Shown: positions 21,507 to 32,860, counted from the first letter of the stretch. The stretch is DNA of 64,000 nt from Malus domestica (GCF_042453785.1 NC_091667.1:34712001-34776000); one strand, 5' to 3'. Numbers and translations are program-made. The notes: generated from the letters alone by a model not told the origin.

Positions 21507-21683
21507 TCTTATACACGTCTCCGGTTCTTCCTTAAATCGTTCATCGTTTTTCGTTGATAAAAATAAAAAATAATAATAGGAAGACTTTGGATGCGTCTTA
21601 TACACGTGTCCGGTTCTTCCTTAATCGTTCATCGTTTTTCGTTGATAAAAATAAAAATAGGGTGACTTTGGATGCAATCTGGG
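21507..21683 (-). promoter_or_regulatory. Duplicated core promoter of UGT copy 2
   Basis: An 89-bp segment occurs twice in tandem (21507-21595 and 21596 to about 21683). Each copy carries, on the minus strand, 'tataaga' preceded by 'acgtg' (about 21507-21513 and 21596-21602), plus 'ttttatcaacgaaaaacgat'. The proximal copy matches the promoter of UGT copy 1 ('tataagaacaagtgtgata'), so this gene has two potential TATA boxes. Confidence 0.75.
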
Positions 21684-22349
21684 ATGTGACGTTCTCGAAA
21701 AGGTGGAGCTGTTTAATCCTTGGAAAGCGGACTCACATAATTTTTTTTGGGTTTTCTTTTCCTCTTCTTTTTTTTTTGTTAGCAGTTTTCTTTTCTTTTC
21801 TTTTCCTCTTCTGCTTGGGAAGAGGAAAGCCCCATTGATGTTTTAATTTTTTTATTTTTTCTCTTATTCTCCTTCTCCGATTACACTGTTTTTTCATTTC
21901 ATCTTCTTCTGTTGCTCTGAAAATTTCCACAGCAGCCTCTCTTGCTTCTTCTCTGAGCTTCTTCTTGCTTCCAAGGTGCTCGCTCTTTCTCTCTCTCTTA
22001 TAGCTGCCAAACAACCTAGTGTCTGCACAGACCTTGCCGATTTATAAAACGATTTTGAGTTAATCGCAGCGAAGCACCGCTGCCTAGCGCCCAAGCGCCG
22101 CCTAGCGGCCGCCTCAACCGGTTTTTAGAACACTGAAATTCATTAATACATTAATGTTAAGGACTTCGATTAAAATCTGAAAACTAATAAGACCTCAGTC
22201 AATGAACATTTGTAGTTAGGAATCGGATACTAGTTTTTCCATAAAAAATGGTTATATGTCTTTTTTTTTTCTTTTTCCTTATAGTGAAATCAAGATGATA
22301 CGTGGATAAATTGCAAAAGGCCAAAAATAGGAAAACCATCTATTTAAAT
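21684..22349. other. UGT copy 2 upstream spacer
   Basis: There is a pyrimidine-rich tract (21740-21990, ctt/tttc-rich), then a GC-rich patch at 22070-22115 ('gcctagcgcccaagcgccgc') of a kind common in degraded transposons. No gene is supported. Confidence 0.4.
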
Positions 22350-22415
22350 CATGTTTTGTAAATCATATGATGTGATTATTGATAATTGAATTGTTACTTA
22401 AGTGTTGGATTTTTA
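22350..22415. mobile_element. Partial MITE family A
   Basis: 'gtaaatcatatgatgtgatt..attgataattgaattgttacttaagtgttgg' matches one side of family A; the other end is missing. Confidence 0.45.
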
Positions 22416-22982
22416 TCCAAATATAATAAGAAATATGCTATAAGATATGTAAATGCTTTTAAATTGTTCATTTCTTTTTTTGTTTTCTGGGTTTCTAGTT
22501 TCTACACTCTATTTTGACTCACTAATCTTCACTCATTTTCAGTTATTGGAAAATGACTTTGATGATTTTAAATTAGAATAATAATGTCACTGTATTAGTC
22601 GATACATGTTCAATGTACACGGGTGCTCCTCAACATCTCCAAAATAAATAATTTAACCTTCTGGCGATCCTCATGTTTCATTCTCAAAAGGCTCGCCTTC
22701 AAAGTTCTAGATTTCATTCTCGAATCCTAAAACTTTATCAAATTATTATGCACTTTTCTTATGAGCAATGAAAAACGATTACTTAAATGAGAAGAGATCC
22801 TCTCCGGATCTCTCTCACCAAAACCATCAAGTTCACTTGTTTGGATTTTTGAAATTTGATTCAACAACTATAAACAAAAAAATCATAAGAAATGAACTTA
22901 ATGATTTTGGCGGGAGAAATTCGGAAATGATTTCTTCCCTAATGTCATGAGTGAAAAATGAGCACATGCATTATGCATACAC

Positions 22983-23181
22983 GGATCAGGATCCTCTCCT
23001 GAGTAGATGGAGAGGATCTTCCTGACCAGGCCTATCGAACCGTTCATTTTTTATCCAACGATTATAATTATTATAACTTTTAGAAGGGTCCCCTGTTTGT
23101 AACTGTTTGATAAAAAATGAACGGTCCGATAGGTTTGGTCAGGAGGATCCTTTCCATCTGCTCAGGAGAGGATCCTGGTCC
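22983..23181. mobile_element. Mutator-like MITE (family B) with 9-10-bp target duplication
   Basis: The arms 'ggatcaggatcctctcctga' and, inverted, 'ggaccaggatcctctcctga' form near-perfect TIRs around an AT-rich core. The element is flanked by 'atgcatacac' at 22973-22982 and 23182-23191. A 9-bp or slightly longer duplication is characteristic of Mutator-like elements. A related copy is at 31177-31363. Confidence 0.82.
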
Positions 23182-23394
23182 ATGCATACACGACAATGAA
23201 AAGTGGCGTGTGTACCCCATAGTTGTTGTAGCTCTGACACTCCAAGGTGCTGCCTCCGTCGTACCATATCACTCATTGTTGCTGCCTCGTACCATGGCAC
23301 TATTTGTACCGTGATACTCCCAAAGAACTATAGCGCCATAGCATTCCTTCGTTGTGGTTAATAATTCACAACATGATTGTTCATGGTGCGGACT

Positions 23395-23640
23395 CTATGA
23401 AGAGAAACGAAAAAAATTTTAATCTCACTCCATCTAATTGATCATGTGCAATATTATAAAAAATGTTAACAGCATCCTTATATTTCTTAACATGCACATA
23501 AGGATCTTCATTTTCTAAACAAGGAAAAATAAGAAAAAGATGAACCATTCCATATTGAAATTCATAATTTGGCATATTAGCAGGAAAAAGAATGCATAAA
23601 GGAGATGCAACACGAGTTAGATGCAAAAAGTCTTTCAATC
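23395..23640 (-). mobile_element. Fossil retrotransposon gag fragment
   Basis: The minus strand reads PANMPNYEFQYGMVHLF then LENEDPYVHVKKYKDAV and DGVRLKFFSF. This follows the N-terminal gag pattern of plant Ty3/Gypsy elements (NYEF..P..ENEDPY.H...F and VRLKLFPFSL). It is an isolated, broken fragment without LTRs or other parts, and old. Confidence 0.7.
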
Positions 23641-23831
23641 TACCTTGCCTTGAATAATTGCACGGTCAGCCTTGTCGACAGACTCACTATTACTATAAAA
23701 AAGATTTCCAAACAAAGTTTCAATTTTAGTTTCTGGACGCTTAGCAAATCTGCCTTGGTGATCACAATATCGCATAAAAATTTAAGAAAGAAGGAAGAAA
23801 AGGGAAGGAAGAAAAGGGAAGGAAGAAGAAA

Positions 23832-24748
23832 GAAGAAGAGGGAGATTTGGAGGCGAGATAATCACACTCCTAAGTCCTAAACTTGTTTCTATTGTGATTG
23901 CCATGTGGTACACAGAAAATTTTAAAAATATCTTGATATTCTGAAAGCTAACAAAAATATAAAAACAAACCCTTCCCTTCCCCTCCTCCCGTCACTGCCG
24001 CACCTTCCCTGCCCTAATCCCAAGTACCTGCCCACTCAAATCGAAATCCACAACTCGGGCAACTTTCCAATAAAAAAATAAATAAAATGGATCTCTGGAT
24101 TTAAACAATTGTGTAAAAATCTAGGCACAATCCTCTCACTAAATGAACTCCGTATCTGCTACGTTACATTTTAGTTTGTTAGAAGATATTGACTTAAAGC
24201 TAAGGTTAGGAAGACCAAAATTTCAAATTAAATTATGTAAATCAAGATTTGGTTGTTGATTATTGAATTATAGGTAATGTTAGAAAGACTAAATTTGTAA
24301 ATTAAGTGTTGAAAATTAAAGGACATAGAAGTTGATAATTGAGTTATTACTTAAGCATTGATAAACGTGCTTATTTCTATTGGTGACACATCATTTAGTT
24401 TGCAAATTTAGTCTCTCTAACATTACTCTTAGATTATTGATATAGTATCGATTAACGTGCTTATTTTTAATTGGTGATACATCATTTGGTTTGCAAATTT
24501 AATTTAAAATTTTGATTTTCCTAACATTATCCTTAGCTTTCTATCTTGACATGGTTGATGGTTTTTTAAGGTATGCAATTATCAATTTAGAACTTAAAGT
24601 CGAAACTCTTAAAATTTATTTGTTACTGTAAATAAACAACTCTTTGTGTCTTTAGAATATTATAATCTCTCAATAATAGAGTAGTTCAATAGTGTTTGTG
24701 CATGGAAATTGCGAAATGCTACATGGTTGACCGGCCAACAGTGACAAA
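23832..24748. repeat. Long direct repeat R2 (copy of R1)
   Basis: It is collinear with 18682-19588 from 'agaagagggagatttgga' to 'caacagtgacaaa', including the nested family A MITEs (about 24206-24538). Because both repeats share the nesting, the duplication happened after the MITE insertions. Confidence 0.85.
24206..24538. mobile_element. Nested MITE family A pair (copy in R2)
   Basis: Same structure as at 19056-19377: the outer ends are 'aaggttaggaagaccaaaat' and 'ttcctaacattatcctt', and the inner copy runs from about 'taatgttagaaagactaaat' to 'ctctctaacattactctta'. Confidence 0.75.
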
Positions 24749-25236
24749 ATGACGAGAATGCGTTGAGCTGGTCACGGGGTAACGTCAAGAAATTAAACTA
24801 AGAGAAACTCATGACCGTGACATTGCACTGATTCATTAGAAAGGCAAACAAACTTTCCTTAGTCTTTATTTTCAACTTCTTTCGGATTGAGATTCTCCTC
24901 GAATCTCTTCTATCTGTATTCTTTGGGTCCTTAATTCTTGAGCTGGAGAGAGAGAGAGATAGAAAAGAGGGAAGAAGATGAACATTAAAAGGTGATCAGG
25001 AAAGAATTCCTAGTGGTTCAATTTTCAGTTGAACGGAGATGATTGAAAGTTCAGGAGGACTCGGATGAAAGGATACATAGAGGATCCTATTCCAACTTCT
25101 TCGTGACTCCTTCAACTTCACCACCCGACAACCAAACCTCTCTTATCAGAATACACATGTTTAAGGTTGTGACGATCTTGGATTCTTCCCTCTCCTCTCT
25201 CACAATCTCAATGCCCTGCGCATCATTTTGCTTCCT
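24749..25236. other. Spacer, no gene recognised
   Basis: An open frame crosses into the hairpins (25043-25483), but its product is low-complexity, its 3' half is dictated by the inverted repeats, and no family is recognised. I treat it as non-coding. Confidence 0.4.
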
Positions 25237-25359
25237 GAAGGGACCCGTGACACAAGATGTAGGGTCTCTGCTGACCAATCAGCATTTCACTCAATTCACT
25301 ACGTACGGCTCCCATGACCAATCAGCAGAGACCCTACATCTTGTGTCACGGGTTCCTTC
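25237..25359. repeat. Hairpin 1: 38-bp inverted repeat with 47-nt loop
   Basis: Arms at 25237-25274 and 25322-25359 are reverse complements with one mismatch ('gaagggacccgtgacacaag' and so on). The loop contains a 44-bp sequence found again in hairpin 2. Confidence 0.9.
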
Positions 25360-25370
25360 AGCAAAGACCC

Positions 25371-25482
25371 TAAATCAAGCACACCACATGCATAAAAGCA
25401 CACCAATCAGCATTTCACTCAATTCACTGCGTACGGCTCCCATGATATATTCAGCTTTTATGCATGTGGTGTGCTTGATTTA
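25371..25482. repeat. Hairpin 2: 29-bp perfect inverted repeat with 54-nt loop
   Basis: Arms at 25371-25399 and 25454-25482 are exact reverse complements ('taaatcaagcacaccacatg' and so on). The loop bears 25402-25445, identical but for one base to 25274-25317 in hairpin 1. Confidence 0.92.
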
Positions 25483-25942
25483 GATCTCAATGATCAATTC
25501 AAACAATGTTAAATTCTATTATCTATAATTTTGCCAAGTCTAAATTTATAAAATGCCAATTCAATAATATTCAATTTTTTTTTTACATTAATTTGTAGTT
25601 CAGATGATTAAAAACATTGTGTTTATAAGCGAGTGTTATGACTGAATTTTTTACCTCGGTATGGCATGTATCAAAAGAAAACCCTAATTTTTGCTTTGAA
25701 CTAAAATGAACAAACAAATATTCACTTTCAACCTATTTCATATGGTATTTATCGACATCAACAATTATATACACCAAGCTCAAGGAGCTATAGCTTTTAT
25801 TTGTCCATACATATGGAGGGGGCTATTACAGTAGCCAGCTTCAGTTTTTTGGCAATTAAGCAAATAAAAATCAAGAACACAAGCATACTAATTTATTGTA
25901 CGGTTTGTACCTTAATATTTAACTGTAATTTTCCCATCTTCA

Positions 25943-27746
25943 CTACTTTGATTTCGAAACCCTTCTGGTCAAGACCATCAAACAAAGAACACGATATAAC
26001 ACGAAAAACCCTAGCAGGATCTGAATATCAGTCCACCTCTGCCCTTCATGCAGCCCTCTCTTCTGCAACACGTCGCCCCCCGAAACCATGCAAACTCTAC
26101 TATCACTCTTACTCTCTTGGTACCATATCAAACACTTTGACACAAGGCAGCCGTACCGTTGATTAGAAGAGCATCGAGGGCATATTTGTACATGGAGAAA
26201 AAGTGCATGAAGAGCCAGTACTTGGGCATGTTATGTTGAGAGATGAAGTAGCCGGAGAAGAGAAAAAAACCACCTAAAAGTATTGTCACGAGCGAAGTTC
26301 CGGTGATGTAGTTGGGCGCTAAAGAGCTCAAGAACAAGATGAACGAGTTCGCCATTGGAAGAATGATCCATATGACAAGAACAAAATAAGCAAACGCTTG
26401 CCAAGAACCGCAAAGACCCACCAAGAAATAGACTGAAACGGAGTACATGATCGCGATGGTAAGCAAGTAGGGCAAGAAAACGAGAGTGTTGGCGATGAGG
26501 TAGGAGGAGAGCCGGTAGATTCCGCCAGACGTTTCTCGGAGGAAGATCGGCCTTTCGTTGATGAAGATCGGAAGGGTTTCGGTGGTGGAGGAGAGGAGGA
26601 ATGTAAGAGTGAAGGCGAAGAGGCCGAATCGCTTTTCGATTCCTTGCTTGTCGACTCCAATGTTGATGTAAATAGTTCCCAAAATAAGACCTACAAGAAG
26701 TGCTTCATGAGTGTTAAAGAAGCTGCCTTGTTCTGTAGATGACTTTCCAAAACCGGTTGTAAAGAGCCAATATCTCTTGAATTCTAGAGCCTTTGTATCT
26801 AATGACTTGCCTAATTGCCTGCTCATCATGTTTCATAGGATCATTAGGAGGTGATGATGTGGTTGTTGTAGATGTGATGGGAGGGAGGCGGTTCAGAATT
26901 TCCATGGTGTATTCCAAAGCATTGAGTTGTGGAGGGACAGTGAAGTCATTGGAGAGCAGAAAAGCTTCGAGAGAAGAAAGGGTTCCATGGTGGACAATTG
27001 ACCCTTTTGATAGCAAGAGGATTCTATCAACGGTGGAGAGGATTTTGAAGCTTGGTTGGTGGATTGATAAGATCACAGTGCTATGACGTGAGGTGCAGAT
27101 GGAATTTAGGGTTTGGATTACGTTGAAAGCGGAGGTGCTGTCGAGACCTGAGGTGGGTTCGTCGAGAAGGAGGACAGCAGGGTCGTGGAGAAGGCTCAGG
27201 CCTATCTAGACACGCCTGCTTTTGCCCCCCGATAGGCCTTGGCCGAGGCGGTTGTTGGACAAATGTGTGAGCCGGAGCTCGGTTAGAAGAGAGGAGACAA
27301 TAGCGGCAATGTTTTTAGGATTAGGGTTGGGGACGAGGAGGCTTGCGGCAAAAGCAAAGGTTTCAAAGACAGTGAGGAGGGGAAGGCATGCGTCGTTCTG
27401 AGGGACATAGGCTGAGAGCTTGCGGAATGTGGAAGGGTTGACGGGGGAAGAGTTCAGGAGGAGATAGCCAGCCACCTGTGGGTGACCTCCGGGAGGCTAA
27501 GATGTCTAGGAGGGTTGATTTTCCGGCACCGCTAGGGCCTACAATGGCGAGGATTTCGGAGGGGTAGGCTGTGAGCGAGATGTCTTTGAGAATGTAGGTG
27601 GGGGTGGGGAGGACGCATTGCTTGAAGAGGAGGTGAAATGGGGAGAAGGTGGTGGTGGCTGTGGTTGGTTTGGTGTAGAATATGGAAGAGGCTGTTAATT
27701 CATAGGTTTTAGAGGGTGGTTGAGGTGGTGGTGCATCTGATTCCAT
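25943..27746 (-). pseudogene. ABCG half-size transporter (WBC type, ABCG4/ABCG8-like), decayed
   Basis: The minus strand follows an intronless ABCG half-transporter from [19 protein letters not shown] (27746) to RRVSKSK (25943). Visible are Walker [11 protein letters not shown]-loop AYVPQND, signature LSGGKSRRV (usually LSGGERRRV), Walker B VLLLDEPTSGLDS, H-loop LSIHQPS, and the transmembrane half (FLLSSTTETLPIFINERPIF, ANSFILFLSSLAPNYI, FLFSGYFIS). It is broken by a frameshift near 27476 after SRRSPTG, a stop (tag, probably from tcg) at 27206-27208, a frameshift near 26716 after YRTRQLL, and a 1-base loss near 26157 after ALLIN, beyond which the C-terminus (SKCLIWYQES, LLGFFVLYRVLC) continues in another frame. 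Relatives export hydrophobic compounds at the plasma membrane. Good identity between the breaks suggests recent loss; assembly error in some sites cannot be excluded. Confidence 0.88.
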
Positions 27747-28932
27747 GGAGTTTTAGCTGGTGGGGTTGGATATGGAGAAGAAAGAAAAGTTGGAATATTT
27801 TGAAGAAGTGAGGAAGAGAGAGGTATGCATGTATACAGTTGAAAATGATTGAGGAAGAGAGAGGGATGCATGTATAGAGTTGAAAATTATTGTGTGACGA
27901 TGATTTTTTTTTCGTTGAGTTTGGCATGTAATGTTGGTGGAGTACTATCAGTTAAAAGCCAACATTAATTAAATAGGTTGGGGATTGGGACGAAGTCAAG
28001 TTGGCTAACGAAGGTAATGTGTTTGTGTTTCTTCTGCACTAAGTTTGAATTTTTTTGTTATTTAAATTAATCAAATCCAATTATAATTTCGCTTGTATAA
28101 AGGAATTTGAGATTTTTTTTCGTTCAACTTCTCATTTTATTATGATGATTGAAGTTTTAATCTTATAAGTTATAACTATTGATTTTGAACTAAAACTAGG
28201 AATTAAACATGCATGGAACTTGCTTTTTTATCTCACTGAATAAGAAAAAAAAAAGGTTAAAATATAAAGTAATTTAAGTAAAGTGCAAGTAAAAGAAATT
28301 TTGAGTAGTTGTGGAAGTCAAGTTGGAAAATTGGCCAACGTGTTGCACGAATCAGCATGTGAGCAATCCTTTTTTTTTTTTCTTGTATATCACTCCAAAC
28401 TCACAAGCCTACTTCTGTGCTCTCAGTCTGTCATATGCTTTTGTCTGAGAAATATAGTTTTGAGGTTTGGATAAAGCATTTCAGTAGGCTGCCTTCACTT
28501 GACGACATGCTTTGTAGTAAATAACTGCACGTCGGTGAGTGCTACAATCCTACATACATGATCAAATTATATGCACTTGCATAATACCAGTTATTAGATT
28601 GCTTCATGCATGAGGCTTGATATTATTTCCTTTTTTGTCAGTTGGAGCCTTGGAGCATGAGACATTATTGAAGGATCCAGATGGAAGGGATTCGGAGAGG
28701 ATCTTATTTTCCAAAGTCATGCCGTGTGTGTGTATATATATATGTATCATAGATAGGCTTGATCAACGGAAAACTAAGCAGAAGGATCAAGATTATTAAC
28801 TATAGATAAAACTATAAGAATCAAATTGACCAAGGCTTAAGAAAAAGACACAATGTGACAAAGAGAGAGTATCCAACGATAACCTTTTATTCTTGCTCTC
28901 TTCTCTTTACATAGAGAAATGACAATTTTGTT
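27747..28932. other. ABCG upstream region and spacer, with a 41-bp tandem duplication (27810-27891)
   Basis: 'gaggaagagagaggtatgca' and 'gaggaagagagagggatgca' head two consecutive 41-bp units just upstream of the ABCG start. The rest is AT-rich, with a short '(ta)n(tg)n' patch near 28728. No gene is supported. Confidence 0.55.
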
Positions 28933-29392
28933 TTAGGGAAGTTCTAAGGTAGGAAAACTGTGAGGTACTAACTGATCCAATAGTGCAAAACCCAAAAACA
29001 AAAAACTTTGATGAAGTAATCAGTATTAATAAGCCCATTTTCCAAAAACGAAAAACTTTGCCTGTGTGCATTCCCGCAGCTCTTTGGTTGTACGCAAGGC
29101 TTACTACCAGCGGTCCAAAATATTTGAAAGTCGACAAAATTTACAACTTAAATGATGTGTCATCAATAAAATTGAGCACGTTTATCAACGCTTAAATAAT
29201 AATTCAACAGTAACTTTCATATTATTTAGTTGACAAACTTTTGTCTACAAATTTGATCTCTTTAGCATTACTTTTTTTTTTTTTTATAGGTAAGTTCTAT
29301 GGTACGAAAACTGTAATGCACTAAATGATCCAATAGTGGAAGCCCAAAAACCTTTGATGAGGTACTCAGGATTATAAGCCCATTTTCCAAAT
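28933..29392. repeat. Pair of about 110-bp direct repeats flanking a family A MITE
   Basis: 28933-29048 and 29288-29392 share 'aagttcta.ggta.gaaaactgt', 'tgatccaatagtg', 'cccaaaaac', 'ctttgatga' and 'aagcccattttccaaa'. The MITE (29110-29275) lies between. Identity is about 80%. Confidence 0.65.
29110..29275. mobile_element. MITE family A copy
   Basis: It has 'gacaaaatttacaacttaaa', 'gtgtcatcaataaa', 'gagcacgtttatcaacgctt' and the closing 'aatttgatctctttagcatt'. This copy is inverted relative to the one at 35704-35872. Confidence 0.65.
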
Positions 29393-29741
29393 AGTGAGAA
29401 TAGTACTTGCATTCACTCTAGTCTGACGAGACGAGAATGCCATGGGCCTAAAATCTGCTTACAAGTTTCTATTATTATTATTATTTTAATCAAAGTCCAG
29501 CACATGCCAAACCATATATATGCATATTTCATTCTCTGTATATACGCATTGGTCGACCCACTAACAAGACACCGCAGAAGACAGCACATTATGCCGAGAG
29601 TTTTTCAGTGAAACAACATGGTCCGGTATTTCAAATATTATAATACAAGTGATTAGATACTTTAAAAAATTATTTTAACCACTTATATTATAACACTTGG
29701 AATAAATACTCTATTCCCAGTACACTAGAAAATAGATAATA

Positions 29742-29890
29742 ATAGGGAGACAAAATTTTGGAAACTAAAGAACATAGAAATTAATGATTGGTTTATTGCT
29801 TAAGCATTGATAAATGTGTTTGTTCTTATTTGTGACACATCATTTAGTTTACAATTTTTGTCTCCAAATTTAATCTCCCTAGCATTACCC
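29742..29890. mobile_element. MITE family A copy
   Basis: It opens 'aatagggagacaaaattttg' and closes 'aatctccctagcattaccc', with 'gcattgataaatgtgtttgt' and 'gtgacacatcatttagttt' between. Confidence 0.7.
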
Positions 29891-31167
29891 GTGAAAAATT
29901 TCTCCATGATGCCCCCCTTGTCAGTTGTGTTGAGAATTCATGGAATTATGCGAGGTCATACATTTGCTTTAATTTAATTTTTTTTGTTTTAGCCATATTT
30001 TGTAGTTTATACATGCGAACAATAAACCCTAATCTCCCCAAGCTAGCGCCCCCTCACCCCCAACGTCCTTCCAATTTTTTTTCTCTCTCTTTATTTGGAT
30101 TAATTTGGACCTTCCTCTTGATGCGCATCTTTAATTTGATGATTTATTTGTGACATTATTGGTTTGGGAGTTAAGAAAGTCTGTCAATGTCAATTAAGTA
30201 GCAGGATTATCATTAATCATATATTTTGCCAGAATGCAAAAGCACATGGGCATCTTCAAGTTCAACCAAGAAGGCATCAGATTAGGAGAAGTGTTAGCTT
30301 CGACAACGACGACGAGTACAGTTGGACTGGACAAGACAAGAAAGATGGATTAAGATACAAGTTGGGAGCTCGGATCACCTCAAAAGAGAAGAATAGAGAA
30401 AGAAAAAAACAAAACAAAAAATATATGTAAAAAACTGAAACTGTTTGTGACTGATCCAAACTTGATTTACCTCAAAATTTCCTAATTCAGGAAGAAAACT
30501 TTTTGGGGATTCTCAAGTTATATATGTTACATCTTAGAGTTAAGATTCGTTTGAAAATGTTTTAACATAACTGAAATTGTTTTCAAATCGCATAAAAATG
30601 TTTATGACAATGTTTGACAAAAAAAAAAGTTAATATTTCGCTTGAAATACTTTACACTTCAAATTAATACTTTTTCAAGAAAAACTTGCGTTTATATTAA
30701 AATTATCAATATGCTTGTCATAGAAGCATTTATGACCGTCCTACATTATCTGTGTTTTTCATTGTAATTTGGAGGATTAATTAAATTATATAGAGCTAAA
30801 ACTTCATGGGAGATAACTCAGAAGTGCACTTCATTCTTGTATTAAGTTCCTCCAGGACCTTTAACATATTCATTCAACAATAATCATATAAAAATATCAA
30901 ACAATGATTATAATATTCGGCATGAAAAGATCAATCATGAACACGTCTTGGATCTCTCTCTGTATTTGCAAAAATTGATCAACATTTATTCACACGTCTT
31001 GGATCTCAAGAAACAAAGAGCCGATGGTGGTGGATTCTATATAGTGTAAACAATAGCAAATATCTGCGTGTAATTCACTGTTATAAGAATATCGTTCCCC
31101 AGATACTTTATTTATATCATGAGGCTTAGCATCGAATATTACGCTCATGGTAGGGACCAATTCGCCG
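29891..31167. other. Spacer, no gene recognised
   Basis: AT-rich. An 88-residue open frame (30164-30430) ends in a lysine-rich tail and matches no family I know. A patch at 30540-30740 resembles the 'gtttgaaaatgttttaa' type of foldback element seen at 42025-42206 but is too diverged to delimit. Confidence 0.4.
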
Positions 31168-31176
31168 CCGTAGAAG

Positions 31177-31363
31177 GAAGAAGATCCTCTCCTGAGCTCT
31201 GGATGAGGATTCTTTTGACCAGCCCATCTGGACAGGTCATATTTAATTCAACGGTTTCAATTATTATAACTTTTAAAGAATTTCCTGTTTAGAACTGTTG
31301 GATTAAATTTGAACGATTCAGATAGGCTGATCAGAAGGATCCCCATCCTGAGCTCCTCTTCCA
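31177..31363. mobile_element. Mutator-like MITE (family B), 187 bp, with 9-bp target duplication
   Basis: It is flanked by an exact 9-bp repeat 'ccgtagaag' at 31168-31176 and 31364-31372. The arms ('gaagaagatcctctcctgag' and inverted 'ggaagaggagctcagga') enclose 'aattattataacttttaa', which is also the core of the copy at 22983-23181. Confidence 0.85.
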
Positions 31364-31372
31364 CCGTAGAAG

Positions 31373-32744
31373 ACCAGCCACCAAAGGCCGATTGATTAAG
31401 TCAAATCATCCCAATTAACGTGATAACAATTGAAAATGACTGAAAATAACAACTAGGCTTTAGTATTTTACAATTTAAATTGTTGAAATACATTACGAAG
31501 TAAATTTTATAAAAACACATGTAAAAAATTATGTAAAAAAAATGATATCATGGATGTGTCCCAATGTAAGTTATGATAATATTTGATATCTGCTACCTTG
31601 GTGCGCCTGGAAATTATGTCGTTGTTCGGATATTATAATATAGTTAGCTAGACCGGCCAGCGTGGTACTCTACTATATAAAGTTTCCTGAATTAAATATT
31701 GCCTAGTTGGCTATTTTGATGGATATTTTGGCTTTAAAAAAGAGAACCGAGTTGTTTTGCATCGTTTGATGAATTTAATCCATCCTAGAAGGATTTTCAT
31801 GTATTTGTAACTTGTAAGAGAGTTTATATCAAAGATGAGTTTTATTCATGATATATAAATGAGTTTTAATTTTGATCAATTATTTCATCAAATTTCGTAT
31901 TATTTTATCAACATTGACACGTTGAAGTTTGAAATAAGGTGAATCTATAACGAGTCCCTTGATAAAAATGAAAATCACTTTGGCCTCTATACCATAATAG
32001 GACCTTTTTGTTCTCCCGGTATCACGGGAAGCTTGTCATCCCTTCAAACTGCGAATATTTCAAACTTGAGCCAAGCAATTTCGTCCTAGTATTACATGAT
32101 ACATCATGCCTTCTACGTGAAGTATTATATATCACAGATTCACAAAATGTGACATTTCAAACTCATTTATCTGATTCTCTGCCTCACTTTGAGCTCAACA
32201 CACACTGTCATTTGACTTAGTTGCCCAACAGGAATTAGGTTAGGTAATTGCTGTATACTTTTGATTGCTAACTCACACCACGCCTTGTGATATCTAAAAC
32301 CCTAATTCTGAATCGAACTCCCCTCATTTTTATTAATTTACCGTATGTTTATTTATTTGAAATAACGTGAAGGTGAATGGCTTTGAATATAAACGATTCT
32401 TTGTCGTTATCTCTTACAATTTGTTTTCCGGGTATATCATAAATAAAATCTTTATAACTCACTTTTTTATTATTTTTTATTTGAGAATAAAAATACTCAC
32501 TTCGTGCAAGTAATTATTACGAACGGGTTTCAAACGTTAGAAGCTTTTATAATTTGTCTTACGAATTTTAGTTTATCCTAAATAAGCTAAAAATATGTAG
32601 AAAAATGGAAAAAGGAAAAAAAACACGTTAGGGCAACTCAGCTGGAAAAGGTATAAACAACTAGCATATCTCTTTATGGAGGCCAACATCCAAAATATAG
32701 AAAGAAAAAAAAGAAAAAAGAAAAATACTAGGTCCACAACCCTA
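31373..32744. other. Spacer upstream of the first LEA_2 gene
   Basis: AT-rich, with no gene, RNA gene or delimitable repeat. Short open frames (for example 32008-32220) have no recognisable family. Confidence 0.4.
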
Positions 32745-32745
32745 T

Positions 32746-32753
32746 TATAAATA
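32746..32753 (+). promoter_or_regulatory. Probable TATA box of LEA_2 gene 1
   Basis: 'ttataaataaata' lies about 110 bp upstream of the ATG at 32861. The other two LEA_2 genes also have a TATAAATA-type box (40595-40602; 36917-36924 on the minus strand). Confidence 0.55.
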
Positions 32754-32860
32754 AATACACTTTCCCTCTTGCAGTAAACCACAACACCTTCAAACCAAAC
32801 CAACAACAAAAAGAAAGCCTCTACTTCCCATTCTCAATCTAAACCAGATCTAGAATCATT

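Noticed and set aside
18682-24748. R1 and R2 as LTRs of one large element containing UGT copy 2
   Set aside because: The repeats lack TG..CA ends, and no primer site, purine tract or target duplication was seen at their edges.
25043-25483. 146-codon frame across the two hairpins
   Set aside because: The C-terminal half is produced by inverted repeats and the N-terminal half has no family match.
30164-30430. 88-codon frame ending in a lysine-rich tail
   Set aside because: No domain, paralogue or splice context was found. The A-rich end makes a long Lys/Asn frame likely by chance.
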